Assembly: GCA_964583185.1 (NCBI GenBank) | Contig: CAZOVL010000052.1 | Span: 1 to 19,314, forward strand | Length of the DNA stretch: 19,314 nucleotides | Direction of reading: 5' to 3' | Source of the DNA: Bacteroides_E sp964583185 | GTDB taxonomy: Bacteria; Bacteroidota; Bacteroidia; Bacteroidales; Bacteroidaceae | In this document: one piece after another, positions 1 to 7,979 of the stretch | Layout: the number at the start of each line of letters is the position of its first letter | Position numbering within the stretch: the stretch's first letter is position 1 | Program-made: the position numbers and the translations under genes | Notes under the pieces: model-generated | Databases searched by the model: none | What the model saw: the letters and a program-made list of their open reading frames with translations, nothing else | What the model was told of the DNA's origin: nothing

Positions 1-41
1 CTTCAAATCGCGGACAAAAATACAACTAATCTGCTGAAATA

Positions 42-71
42 CAAAGATATTCCTACAAAACATCATTTCAA
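42..71 (-). promoter_or_regulatory. Bacteroidetes-type promoter reading left, out of the window
   Basis: Read on the minus strand, TTG (71-69) is followed after 19 bases by TATCTTTG (49-42), matching the TTG / TAnnTTTG consensus of the Bacteroidetes primary sigma factor. Transcription would start near position 35 and run off the left edge. No minus-strand start codon is visible in 1-41, so only the leader of a leftward gene is inferred and its product is unknown. Confidence 0.6.
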
Positions 72-327
72 AAACAAGATTTATCTAATGCTTTATACAT
101 TTAATAAGGAAAGTTGACTATCAGTATTCATTTAATTATTTTCCGTTAGGTCAACATTATCTATCTTAAAATACAAAAAGAGCTTTTCTAATACTACATA
201 AAAATGTAATGTAGTCTGTAATATCTATCTATATTTATCATAAGGAGAAAAAAATCAGCTATAAACTTTAAAATAAGATTATTTTTTTATCTTTATGATT
301 ATTCAATTTAATTAAACATCTAAATAT
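72..327. other. AT-rich intergenic stretch before the small membrane protein gene
   Basis: No coding region is supported here. A 7-bp inverted repeat (193-199 with 209-215, ACTACAT/ATGTAGT) lacks a T tract and has no clear role. TATCTTTA at 288-295 is one base off the -7 consensus and lies about 33 bases before the start of the next gene. It could be that gene's promoter, but no -33 element is evident. Confidence 0.35.
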
Positions 328-570
328 ATGGAAAACTTCAACCAGGACTCTAGAGTCATGTCTGTAAAAGACTGGGTTATAACCTTACTTCTTATGATGA
401 TTCCAGTTGCAAACATTGTTCTCTTAATTTTATGGGCTATCGGCTCTGATGTAAATAAAAACAAACAAAATTGGGCAAAAGCAAGTATCTTCATTTTTTT
501 AATATCTTTGGGTATAATAATTGTCCTTTCTATCCTTTTTACCGTGATTGGTATTAGTCTATACCGCTAG
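328..570 (+). CDS. Small two-helix inner-membrane protein, function unknown
   Basis: This 80-residue protein has two hydrophobic segments, about 17-39 and 51-77, separated by a polar loop (around DVNKNKQNWAKA), so it is predicted to be a membrane hairpin. There is no signal peptide or catalytic motif. The loop after the first helix, with a Trp-Ala-Lys-Ala entry into the second, resembles small uncharacterised proteins common in Bacteroidetes and Firmicutes; this is from memory and no function is known to me. The start is uncertain: Met11 (ATG at 358) directly precedes the conserved-looking part (MSVKDW) and may be the true start. The gene stands alone with its own terminator. The length, membrane pattern and terminator support it as real. 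Confidence 0.7.
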   Translation: MENFNQDSRVMSVKDWVITLLLMMIPVANIVLLILWAIGSDVNKNKQNWAKASIFIFLISLGIIIVLSILFTVIGISLYR

Positions 571-593
571 AATTTCTAAACAAATAGAACTAT

Positions 594-632
594 AAACTTG
601 CTTTAAACCTAATGGATTAAAGCAAGTTTTTT
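594..632 (+). terminator. Rho-independent terminator of the small membrane protein gene
   Basis: A perfect 13-bp stem (594-606 with 617-629), with a 10-base loop, runs directly into a T tract ending at 632. It lies 24 bases after the stop codon of the upstream gene. Confidence 0.85.
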
Positions 633-832
633 ATTAAACGACAAGCCCTTCTCCTCTTTCCACTACTCTTAAATTAAGTTCAAATCATCACTATTCAGTC
701 AAAAGAGGTCCATTAATCTGTTTTTTCACTTTTTAGTTCTTTGGATTTAGAATCATCCAATAATTGATTTGTATATTTAAAAACAATTTATAAATCAAAA
801 CAATTTATTGACCCCTATTAATTCAAATTCAC

Positions 833-1840
833 ATGAAAAAAAGTACTTTGTTTACCCTTATTTTAACATTATTAGTAACTATGGGTTGTAAACCCACTCA
901 ATCAAAAAAAGAAGAAGCTAAAGACTCACATTATGTAGCTTATTTATTTAGTTATTTTACGGGAAATACAGGAGTAGAAGAATCCATTCGTTTTTCCATC
1001 AGCTTAGATGGGTTTAATTATTATACGCTCAATAACGATGAGCCTATATTAGATTCAAAAATAATTAGTTCTACAGGTGGAGTTCGTGATCCCCATATTT
1101 TAAGAGGAGAAGACGATCAGACTTTTTATATGGTGGTTACTGATATGGTTTCTGCTAGAGGCTGGGATTCAAACAGAGCTATGGTACTACTTAAATCCAA
1201 TGATTTAGTGAACTGGACTCACTCTGTTATAAACATACAGGAAAAATATGAGGGTCAAGAAGACTTAAAACGAGTTTGGGCTCCTCAAACCATTTATGAT
1301 GCTGAAGTGGGAAAATATATGGTTTATTTTTCAATGCAACACGAAGATGGACCAGACATTATTCACTATGCCTATACGAATGATGAGTTTACAGATTTTG
1401 TTACAGAACCCAAACCCTTATTTGTCCCTGAAGATAAAAAGTCGTGCATTGATGGAGACATTATCAATATGGATGGATTATATCATATGTTTTACAAAAC
1501 TGAAGGTCATGGTAATGCGTTGAAAAAAGCCACAACCCAATCGCTTACCTCTGGTAAATGGCAAGAAAACGACAAATTCTATCAACAAACAACCGATGCT
1601 GTTGAAGGGTCTAGCGTTTTTAAGCTAATTGATTCTGATACCTATATATTAATGTACGACGTATATATGAAAGGTAGATATGAGTTTACAGAGAGCAAAG
1701 ATTTAGAAAACTTCACTGTGATTGATGAAGGAAAAGTAACTATGGACTTCAAGCCTCGCCACGGCAGTGTGATTCCAATAACTAAAGATGAATTAGAAAG
1801 AGTACAAAACAAGTGGGGAGTCCCAGAAAGCTTAAAGTAA
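833..1840 (+). CDS. GH43-like five-bladed beta-propeller glycosidase, lipoprotein
   Basis: This 335-residue protein is predicted to hydrolyse arabinose-, xylose- or galactose-type glycosidic bonds outside the cytoplasm. Residues 1-18 are a lipoprotein signal peptide ending in TMGC with lipid Cys19. The body reads as a glycoside hydrolase family 43 propeller. RDPH (85-88) supplies the likely catalytic-base Asp86, WAPQ (149-152) is the usual second-blade motif, and the Asp in IDGD (207 or 209) fits the pKa-modulating residue. VEG carries the likely general acid Glu258, and RHG (309-311) the conserved His of the propeller core. All three catalytic positions are present, so it should be active. 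The length fits a single-domain member. No SusC/SusD pair or other glycan gene is adjacent, so it looks like an isolated enzyme. Subfamily and substrate cannot be assigned by eye. Confidence 0.85.
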   Translation: MKKSTLFTLILTLLVTMGCKPTQSKKEEAKDSHYVAYLFSYFTGNTGVEESIRFSISLDGFNYYTLNNDEPILDSKIISSTGGVRDPHILRGEDDQTFYMVVTDMVSARGWDSNRAMVLLKSNDLVNWTHSVINIQEKYEGQEDLKRVWAPQTIYDAEVGKYMVYFSMQHEDGPDIIHYAYTNDEFTDFVTEPKPLFVPEDKKSCIDGDIINMDGLYHMFYKTEGHGNALKKATTQSLTSGKWQENDKFYQQTTDAVEGSSVFKLIDSDTYILMYDVYMKGRYEFTESKDLENFTVIDEGKVTMDFKPRHGSVIPITKDELERVQNKWGVPESLK

Positions 1841-1870
1841 GCAATTCATATTTTAATAAAAAACCTATTT

Positions 1871-1911
1871 AATAAATGGCAATAAGTTTGTTCTTATTGC
1901 CATTTATTTTT
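1871..1911 (+). terminator. Rho-independent terminator of the GH43-like gene
   Basis: A perfect 16-bp stem (1871-1886 with 1893-1908), a 6-base loop and a following T run (1907-1911). It lies 30 bases after the stop codon. Confidence 0.9.
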
Positions 1912-2306
1912 GCATAAAATCTGTTTTCCCATTGAAAATAACTGATGATAAATTTAATAAAACAAAGATAAATCACTCCCTAAAACATCGAAAGAGAAGG
2001 AAAAGGAAAAAAAATATTGCACTGCATCATTTTTTTATTTCTTTTTTTCTTGGTTATGCAGTAACAAGAAAATCAAACATAAACAACACGTTATCAACAT
2101 ATTAATCACAATGAAAAACATCGTTTTTTATTATAAAAACGTTCTTACCATAAGGTTATTAACCTTTTTTCACAGAGAGAAATGCAGTAACAGTAAAAAA
2201 TCACATTTACTAAGTGTAAGTACTTATTGAGACAGCAATCTCAAAACCCTAGGGGTTAAACCCTAAATAAACATTCATTTTACAAAATAACTAGATTAAG
2301 AACAAC
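1912..2306. other. Long leader/intergenic region before the acidic lipoprotein gene
   Basis: No clear gene. ATGCAGTAACA occurs twice (2056-2066 and 2182-2192). A small hairpin, AAGGTT/AACCTT (2152-2166), leads into a T tract and could be a weak terminator or attenuator. TAAGTACTTA (2217-2226) is a perfect 10-bp palindrome, and AACCCTAGGGGTT (2245-2257) is nearly palindromic. A 39-codon ATG-to-TGA frame (2111-2230) exists but has little support. No TAnnTTTG promoter on the + strand was found. The downstream gene probably starts from here, but the start site is not visible. Confidence 0.4.
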
Positions 2307-2987
2307 ATGAAAAATTTTATCAAATTACAAAATGCATTTTTTGCTTTATTACTTTTAGGATTAACAGCTACTTTCACAGCTTGTAGTAGCGACGATGATG
2401 ACATCAAAGCTGTACAATTAAGCGATGTTATTGGTAACTATGATGGAGAAATAAAAGTTGATCCAATAGTTGAAGAAGCTACTCGTGATAGAGAAATAAC
2501 TGAAGAACCTCTAGTACAAGTAACTGGTGAGGAAATTAAAATTTCAAATCTTCCTTTTGATGCTATCTTAAAAGACATTATAGATAATGAAGAAATCATA
2601 GAAGAAGTTTTAGCTACAGTTAAAAACATTCAATATAGCTTAGGGTATACTGCAGAAATTGATACAGAAAAGAATGCACTTAATTTATCAATCAAAGCTG
2701 AAACTCCATTCCAAATCGACTATTTCTTAGCTGAAGAAGGAGCTACAAGAGAAGGTGAAGGAGAGGAAACTCCTGAAGAAATTGTACCTAATCGCTCACT
2801 AGTAGTATCTGTAGAGAAAGATGCAGAAGGTATTTACAAAGACAATACTTTAAAATTCACTCTAAAAGTAACTGAAATCACACAAAAAGAACTTCTAAAC
2901 GAAACTGGAGAAGGTGAAGGAGAAGGTGAAGAAACACCTGAAGTTAAAGGTATATACACTTATAGCTTCTCTTTACTTAAAAAATAA
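2307..2987 (+). CDS. Surface-type acidic lipoprotein, possibly DUF4840-like
   Basis: This 226-residue protein starts with a lipoprotein signal peptide (about 1-25) and lipid Cys26. The next residues, SSDDDD, match the serine/acidic lipoprotein export signal known from Bacteroidetes, so it is inferred to face the cell exterior. The rest alternates hydrophobic and polar residues, as in a beta-rich domain. Near the start, the VIGNYDGEI segment (41-49) resembles the opening of small Bacteroides lipoproteins such as DUF4840; that assignment is from memory and tentative. The stretch GEGEETPE appears twice, at about 150-157 and 205-212, the second time lengthened by extra GE pairs. The protein is strongly acidic. 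No enzyme motif is visible. It has its own long leader and terminator and is not obviously co-transcribed with the gene upstream. Confidence 0.8.
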   Translation: MKNFIKLQNAFFALLLLGLTATFTACSSDDDDIKAVQLSDVIGNYDGEIKVDPIVEEATRDREITEEPLVQVTGEEIKISNLPFDAILKDIIDNEEIIEEVLATVKNIQYSLGYTAEIDTEKNALNLSIKAETPFQIDYFLAEEGATREGEGEETPEEIVPNRSLVVSVEKDAEGIYKDNTLKFTLKVTEITQKELLNETGEGEGEGEETPEVKGIYTYSFSLLKK

Positions 2988-3010
2988 GATTCTATAATTC
3001 CGTTTTTGCT

Positions 3011-3054
3011 AAGACCCGAAAAATTCATGAGTGAGTTTCTCGGGTCTTTTTTTA
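3011..3054 (+). terminator. Rho-independent terminator of the acidic lipoprotein gene
   Basis: Stem arms AAGACCCGA (3011-3019) and TCGGGTCTT (3040-3048) pair over 9 bp, with a 20-base loop, and run into a T tract (to about 3053). It begins 24 bases after the stop codon. Confidence 0.85.
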
Positions 3055-3103
3055 TATTGTTTTTCTTAACAAAAACACATCTTTAGAAATTTCCTTTTTT
3101 ATA

Positions 3104-3183
3104 GGTCCCTGACCAAAGGCTACTCGGTCCTAGACCGAGAGGTGTTCAGTCCTAGACCGAAGGGCCTTCGGTCTAGGACCGTC
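3104..3183. repeat. Array of four near-palindromic units at exact 22-bp spacing
   Basis: Four copies of an 11-base near-palindrome start at 3104, 3126, 3148 and 3170, each exactly 22 bases after the last: GGTCCCTGACC, GGTCCTAGACC, AGTCCTAGACC and GGTCTAGGACC. The fourth is the reverse complement of the second. The third unit and its flank (3147-3163) pair with 3165-3181 at 16 of 17 positions, so the right half could form a long cruciform or hairpin. The array lies between convergent genes, after the terminator of one and before that of the other. It is more GC-rich than its surroundings. It could be a protein-binding array or a REP-like extragenic element; nothing coding is supported. The rest of the gap (3184-3399) shows no further structure. 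Confidence 0.75.
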
Positions 3184-3390
3184 AATACCCCTAACCACAA
3201 GCAGTAGAAGACAGCTAAATAACTAGCATAAACAATCGTTATTTTAGCCCATAAAATTAGGACAAAAGGGATTCTAAAAACTCTTATTCATCGAACTAAA
3301 AACCCAACATATTCCGCTAAATTATTTTCAAAAAAAGCAAATTAATATGTGCTAAACAGAAAAAGAAAATGTGGTTTATATCAGTAGCAC

Positions 3391-3433
3391 AAAAAGAATA
3401 ATCCCCTTTTCAAATTGAATTTAAAAGGGGATT
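3391..3433 (-). terminator. Terminator of the UDP-sugar dehydratase gene
   Basis: A perfect 11-bp stem (3400-3410 with 3423-3433, AATCCCCTTTT paired with its complement) and a 12-base loop. Read on the minus strand it is followed after a few bases by a T run (3395-3391). It starts 27 bases past the stop codon. On the + strand TTTATAATTTT follows, so it may act in both directions. Confidence 0.8.
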
Positions 3434-3459
3434 TTATAATTTTCATATTTAGGTAGTAA

Positions 3460-5370
3460 TTATTTTTTATCTAACTCTTCAAAGCGAGAATTTTTACTAA
3501 TAAACTCAGGAACTACATTTTTCATTATAGCTACTATTTCCATTGCATCATACGTTTGAGTACTCGCCACCAAGTCACTAATACAAGTTTTCACTTTATC
3601 ATAATCGTACTCTCTTACATTAGCAATCATTATTTTATCGTGATAGGTCATCTGAGTCTGCTCTTTTACATTTAGTAATTCCTCATAAAGCTTTTCTCCA
3701 TGACGCAATCCTGTAAACTCAATCTTGACTTCTGTTCGTCCGGACAATTTAATCATTCGTTTTGCTAAATCTAAAATTTTAACAGGATCACCCATATCAA
3801 AGATATATATTTCTCCTCCATGCCCCATACTTCCTGCTTCAAGAACTAATTTACACGCTTCGGGAATAGTCATAAAGTAACGAATAATTTCCGGATGGGT
3901 TACAGTTACAGGCCCTCCCATATTGATTTGCTTTCTAAAGCGAGGAATAACAGAACCATTCGAACCTAGAACATTACCAAAACGAGTAGTAATGAAGTTT
4001 GTATAAAATTCACCTTCATTTTCTTGTTGTAGTTTCTTTGCTAATGATTGAACATAAATCTCTGCAATACGTTTGGAACACCCCATAACATTCGTTGGAT
4101 TCACGGCTTTATCCGTTGAAATCATAACAAATTTCTCAGCTTTATACTTCACAGCTAAATCGGCTAAAATACGTGTTCCTCCCACATTTACCTGAATTGC
4201 TTCAGAAACATTATCTTCCATCATAGGAACGTGCTTATAAGCAGCAGCATGAAAAATATATTGAGGTTTAAAAAGTTGGAAGATCTTTTCCATACGTGTA
4301 AGATTGGTAATATCAGCAACAATGGTTTTAGCTTCCACAGAACGCCAATCATCTTCCAATTCAAGTCGCACATCGTGTAAAGGAGTTTCTGCCTGATCAA
4401 CTAGAATCAAAGAGAAAGGATTAAACTGAGCCACTTGTCTCATAATTTCACTACCAATTGACCCCGCAGCTCCTGTAATCATTACTCTTTTTCCTTCTAA
4501 CTGATTCGCTATTTTGCGAATATCTATTTCGATGGGGTTACGTTGAAGCAGGTCTTCAATTTCAATTTTCTTAATATCTGTAGCAGCTAACTCTTTTCCA
4601 TTCCATTCACTTAAAGGAGGTGCAGCAAGCAGCTTCATATTATGATCAAGTAAAACATCTGCCATATTACTCCTTTTAAAATTATCCATTTTTGCAGGAG
4701 AAACAATTAATGTATGTACTCTATATTGCTCCATTGAATCAATCAAATGCTCATCATTTGCCAACACCGGTACACCCATCATAACTTTGCCAATAAGTTC
4801 ACTTTCGTCAGCAACAAATCCACGAACTCTATAGTTACTATTCATTTCAACACGAATGGATTTAGCAATATTTATCCCGGCTTCTTTTGCTCCATAAATA
4901 AAGACATTTACTCTAGATTTTCCGCCAAAATATATTGTGTCATACACCGATTTTACAATAACCCGAAAGCTAATCATCATAGCCAGGTTAATTACATAGG
5001 CTATTAATAAAACACTTAACGAAGGGAAATAGAACCCCAATCTGAAAACTTCATGCATAATACTGATGATTCCTAACAATCCATATGATAGGGAAAGGGA
5101 AACAACAATACGCATAATATCTACAAAAGAAGAGAAACGCAGAACATTTGCATAAGTCCTAAAAAGTCTAAAGAATAATGCATTGGCTGCAATAACATAT
5201 ACGATGGAAATAAAAGGTTGAGAGGAACCGGAGAAAACGCTCCAAGGATCATAGCGTAAAATATGTGCCAATAAGCAAGAAAAAACAATTATTACAACAT
5301 CCAGTAATAATATAATCCAAATCGGAAGTACTCTTTTGGATAAGTATCGTTCAAAAAACTTATTTAACAT
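3460..5370 (-). CDS. Membrane-bound UDP-N-acetylglucosamine 4,6-dehydratase family protein (CapD/PglF/WbpM type)
   Basis: This 636-residue protein is predicted to convert UDP-GlcNAc or a similar UDP-sugar to the 4-keto-6-deoxy form, an early step in capsule, O-antigen or protein-glycan synthesis at the inner membrane. About four hydrophobic segments fill residues 13-135. A first Rossmann-like domain follows, with GAKEAG at 160-165. The catalytic short-chain dehydrogenase domain begins with GAAGSIG (300-306), the NAD-binding loop. STDK (418-421) and VMGCSK (428-433) give Met429 and Lys433: the usual catalytic Tyr is replaced by Met, as known for the long membrane-bound dehydratases such as PglF. 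I chose the ATG at 5370 because MLNKFFERYL opens directly into the membrane region. An in-frame ATG at 5523 would add 51 unlikely residues and cover a TAACTTTGC promoter element. It is transcribed alone, divergent from the patatin gene. Confidence 0.93.
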   Translation of the reverse strand: MLNKFFERYLSKRVLPIWIILLLDVVIIVFSCLLAHILRYDPWSVFSGSSQPFISIVYVIAANALFFRLFRTYANVLRFSSFVDIMRIVVSLSLSYGLLGIISIMHEVFRLGFYFPSLSVLLIAYVINLAMMISFRVIVKSVYDTIYFGGKSRVNVFIYGAKEAGINIAKSIRVEMNSNYRVRGFVADESELIGKVMMGVPVLANDEHLIDSMEQYRVHTLIVSPAKMDNFKRSNMADVLLDHNMKLLAAPPLSEWNGKELAATDIKKIEIEDLLQRNPIEIDIRKIANQLEGKRVMITGAAGSIGSEIMRQVAQFNPFSLILVDQAETPLHDVRLELEDDWRSVEAKTIVADITNLTRMEKIFQLFKPQYIFHAAAYKHVPMMEDNVSEAIQVNVGGTRILADLAVKYKAEKFVMISTDKAVNPTNVMGCSKRIAEIYVQSLAKKLQQENEGEFYTNFITTRFGNVLGSNGSVIPRFRKQINMGGPVTVTHPEIIRYFMTIPEACKLVLEAGSMGHGGEIYIFDMGDPVKILDLAKRMIKLSGRTEVKIEFTGLRHGEKLYEELLNVKEQTQMTYHDKIMIANVREYDYDKVKTCISDLVASTQTYDAMEIVAIMKNVVPEFISKNSRFEELDKK

Positions 5371-5398
5371 TTTATTTGTTTTTATTGATAAAGCAACT

Positions 5399-5407
5399 GC
5401 AAAGTTA
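5399..5407 (-). promoter_or_regulatory. Possible -7 element of the dehydratase gene
   Basis: The minus strand reads TAACTTTGC here, fitting TAnnTTTG. It lies about 29 bases before the chosen start codon at 5370. No good TTG was found 19-21 bases upstream, so only the -7 half is supported. Confidence 0.45.
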
Positions 5408-5552
5408 ATTGTTTTTATACAAATCCATCCTTTATTTAGGTTTTTACTTAAAAAATGCACAAAACTACAAGAGTTAATTCCATAATATGAAAAAAGGATA
5501 TTTAATGGAATAAAGACAATCATTCTTACGTAAAATTGATGAATAAATTATT

Positions 5553-5560
5553 TATCTTTG
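5553..5560 (+). promoter_or_regulatory. Possible -7 element of the patatin gene
   Basis: TATCTTTG matches the TAnnTTTG consensus and would start transcription about 40 bases before the ATG at 5607. A TTG at 5536-5538 is only 14 bases upstream, closer than the usual 19-21, so the -33 half is weak. Confidence 0.5.
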
Positions 5561-5606
5561 GAAAGAAATGTTGTAATTGCCCATAATTACCTTATTATAA
5601 GATTTT

Positions 5607-7907
5607 ATGAAATTTATACGCTATATATTATTTATCCTTTTAATTCTCATCTCACATTTTTCTTCTGCACAAAAAATAGGTTTGGTATTGAGTGGAGGGG
5701 GTGCAAAAGGGTTAACTCACATTGGAGTTATTCGAGCCTTAGAAGAGAATAATATTCCTATTGATTATATTACAGGAACCTCAATGGGTGCTATCGTTGG
5801 ATCATTATATGCCATGGGCTACTCTCCCGATGAAATGGAGGAATTATTACGATCAAAGGAATTTCAATATTGGTATACCGGAGAAGTGGAAAAAGAACAT
5901 TTATACTATTTCAAGCGAAATGAACCGACATCTGAGTTTATAAACATTAAGTTTTCCACAAGAGACTCTTTAAAATTACGCCCTCAGATACTCCCCAAAA
6001 GTATGATTGACCCCATACAAATGAACTTGGCCTTTATGCAGTTGTTTTCCCAAGCAGAAACGGCTTCAAAAAGCGACTTTGATAACTTATTCGTTCCTTT
6101 TCGCTGCATTGCTTCGGATGTATACAATAAAAAACAAGTAGTGTTTAAAAGAGGAAGCCTTGCCGATGCCGTTAGAGCATCAATGAGTTTCCCCTTTGTA
6201 TTCAAACCCTTGGAAATTGACAGTGTATTAATCTATGATGGGGGTATTTACAATAACTTCCCAACGGATGTTATGATGGAAGATTTTAATCCTGATTTAA
6301 TGATTGGTGTAGTGGTTGCCAGTGGTCCTAAAAGATTAGATATAAACGACATTATGAGTCAAATGGAAAATATGATTATGCAAAAAACAGATTATACCAT
6401 TCCTGATTCATTAGGGTTAGCTCTAAACTTTAGATTCGATGACATAACCTTACTCGACTTTCACCGTATTGATGAGTTGGTGCAAATTGGATATGATGAA
6501 ACTATAAGTAAAATGGATTCTATAAAAAGTAGAGTAAATCGTTTTACAACAGCCGAAAACCTGTCACTACGAAGAAAAATTTATAAAAGCCACTATCCGG
6601 AACTTAAATTTAAGAACATCTATATTTCGGGGACAACGCCCGAACAAGAAAGGTATATAAAGAAAGAATTTTACCGCAACCTTGAAAGTGATTATCTAAG
6701 CTTTGAAGATATCAAGAAGGTCTATTTTAGACTCTTAGCCGGAAATATTATTTCTGAAATTGAGCCACATGCAAGCTATAATTACGATGACAATATGTAC
6801 GATTTATTCTTAGATGTTACCTTAGAGGAAGACTTCATTGTCCGATTTGGTGGATCAATATCTAGTACAGTATCTAACCAAATATATATTGGAGGAACAT
6901 TTCAAAATCTGAACAACTATGCCAAGGAATTCACCTTTGATGGACAACTAGGAAAAATTTATAATAGTGCCCAACTAGCTGCTAAAATCGATTTACCTAC
7001 TAAAATTCCTACATCGCTTAAGTTGATTGCCACTTATAATGATTTTGATTATTTTAAGAGAGATAAACTTTTCTCTTCCGGAGATATTCCGGCTTTCAAT
7101 AAAAGTAGAGAAATGTTCTTAAAACTAAAAATTGCACTTCCTTTTATGTCCAACAGAAAAACAGAATTTGGTTTTGGCATTGGTAAGCTTGAAGATAGAT
7201 ATTTCCAATCTCGAATCATTGACTTTGATGAAGATAGATTTGATATAAGTAATTATTTTCTATGGGGTGGTAACATTTCATTCACAGGAAACACACTAAC
7301 GAACAAACAATTTCCTATTGACGGATACAAAGAAGCTTTGATTGCCCAAGTATACACAGGAAGAGAGAAATACAAACCACACAATAAAACTGAAGGAGAG
7401 AATGTGAAAGAAAATTACTCTTGGCTCCAAATTTCATACAAAAGAGAAAGCTATCACTCTATGAGCAAAAATTTCATATTGGGTTGGATGGTTGAAGGGC
7501 TCTATTCTTCAAAAAACTTTTCTAACAATTATTCTGCAACTATGATGCAAGCCGGTAGCTTTACCCCCACTCCACATAGTAAGATTTTATATAATGAACA
7601 TTTTAGAGCCAATCAATTTGTTGCGGCAGGAATTAAACCAATAGTTCCATTAAATAAACTGTTCCATTTAAGAACAGAACTGTATGGATTTCTACCTATT
7701 TTCTCCATAAAGCAGAGTTCTGATAACAAAGCTTATTATAGTAAATCCTTTTCTGACTTTGAATATATGGGTGAAATATCTTTAGTTTGTCATCTGCCTT
7801 TCTTGGCTATTTCCGCCTATTTAAATCATTATAGTTCTCCTAAAAACGAGTGGAATGTTGGTTTAACTATTGGTTGGCAACTATTTAACAATAAATTTAT
7901 TGAATAA
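5607..7907 (+). CDS. Patatin-like phospholipase with POTRA and outer-membrane beta-barrel (type Vd-like)
   Basis: This 766-residue protein has a signal peptide (1-21, ending HFSSA before Gln22) and then a patatin domain. The oxyanion-hole loop is SGGGAKG (29-35), the nucleophile is Ser59 in GTSMG (57-61), and the dyad Asp211 lies in DGG (211-213). Residues 334-408 look like one POTRA domain: a KFKNIYISG strand, two helices, then a DLFLDVTLEE strand. From about 410 to the end, alternating strands rich in aromatic residues resemble a BamA/TamA-family 16-strand barrel. This order is that of PlpD of Pseudomonas, a type Vd patatin autotransporter, and of many Bacteroidetes proteins annotated as patatin-like phospholipase. 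Both catalytic residues are present, so lipase activity is likely. Whether the patatin domain stays in the periplasm or is exposed cannot be told from sequence. The gene is monocistronic and divergent from the dehydratase. Confidence 0.92.
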   Translation: MKFIRYILFILLILISHFSSAQKIGLVLSGGGAKGLTHIGVIRALEENNIPIDYITGTSMGAIVGSLYAMGYSPDEMEELLRSKEFQYWYTGEVEKEHLYYFKRNEPTSEFINIKFSTRDSLKLRPQILPKSMIDPIQMNLAFMQLFSQAETASKSDFDNLFVPFRCIASDVYNKKQVVFKRGSLADAVRASMSFPFVFKPLEIDSVLIYDGGIYNNFPTDVMMEDFNPDLMIGVVVASGPKRLDINDIMSQMENMIMQKTDYTIPDSLGLALNFRFDDITLLDFHRIDELVQIGYDETISKMDSIKSRVNRFTTAENLSLRRKIYKSHYPELKFKNIYISGTTPEQERYIKKEFYRNLESDYLSFEDIKKVYFRLLAGNIISEIEPHASYNYDDNMYDLFLDVTLEEDFIVRFGGSISSTVSNQIYIGGTFQNLNNYAKEFTFDGQLGKIYNSAQLAAKIDLPTKIPTSLKLIATYNDFDYFKRDKLFSSGDIPAFNKSREMFLKLKIALPFMSNRKTEFGFGIGKLEDRYFQSRIIDFDEDRFDISNYFLWGGNISFTGNTLTNKQFPIDGYKEALIAQVYTGREKYKPHNKTEGENVKENYSWLQISYKRESYHSMSKNFILGWMVEGLYSSKNFSNNYSATMMQAGSFTPTPHSKILYNEHFRANQFVAAGIKPIVPLNKLFHLRTELYGFLPIFSIKQSSDNKAYYSKSFSDFEYMGEISLVCHLPFLAISAYLNHYSSPKNEWNVGLTIGWQLFNNKFIE

Positions 7908-7918
7908 TTATAAGGTAA

Positions 7919-7944
7919 GGTTAGTCTACTTTTACAGACCGACC
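7919..7944 (+). terminator. Weak hairpin after the patatin gene
   Basis: GGTTAGTCT (7919-7927) and AGACCGACC (7936-7944) can pair over 9 positions with one G-U and one mismatch around an 8-base loop. The following sequence is only moderately T-rich, so termination here is a guess. Confidence 0.3.
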
Positions 7945-7979
7945 ATTAGAAGTTTTAATAAAATTTTATAGAGAATAAC

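Noticed and set aside
1963..1970. Minus-strand TATCTTTG upstream of the GH43 terminator
   Set aside because: It has no TTG at 19-21 bases and no minus-strand gene to serve, so it is likely chance in AT-rich DNA.
3104..3183. CRISPR array
   Set aside because: The units are 11-base palindromes with 11-base gaps, far shorter than CRISPR repeats and spacers, and no cas gene is present.
5371..5523. N-terminal extension of the dehydratase to an ATG at 5523
   Set aside because: The added 51 residues lack family character, and the extension would place a likely promoter element (5399-5407) inside the gene; MLNKFFERYL at 5370 leads directly into the membrane region.
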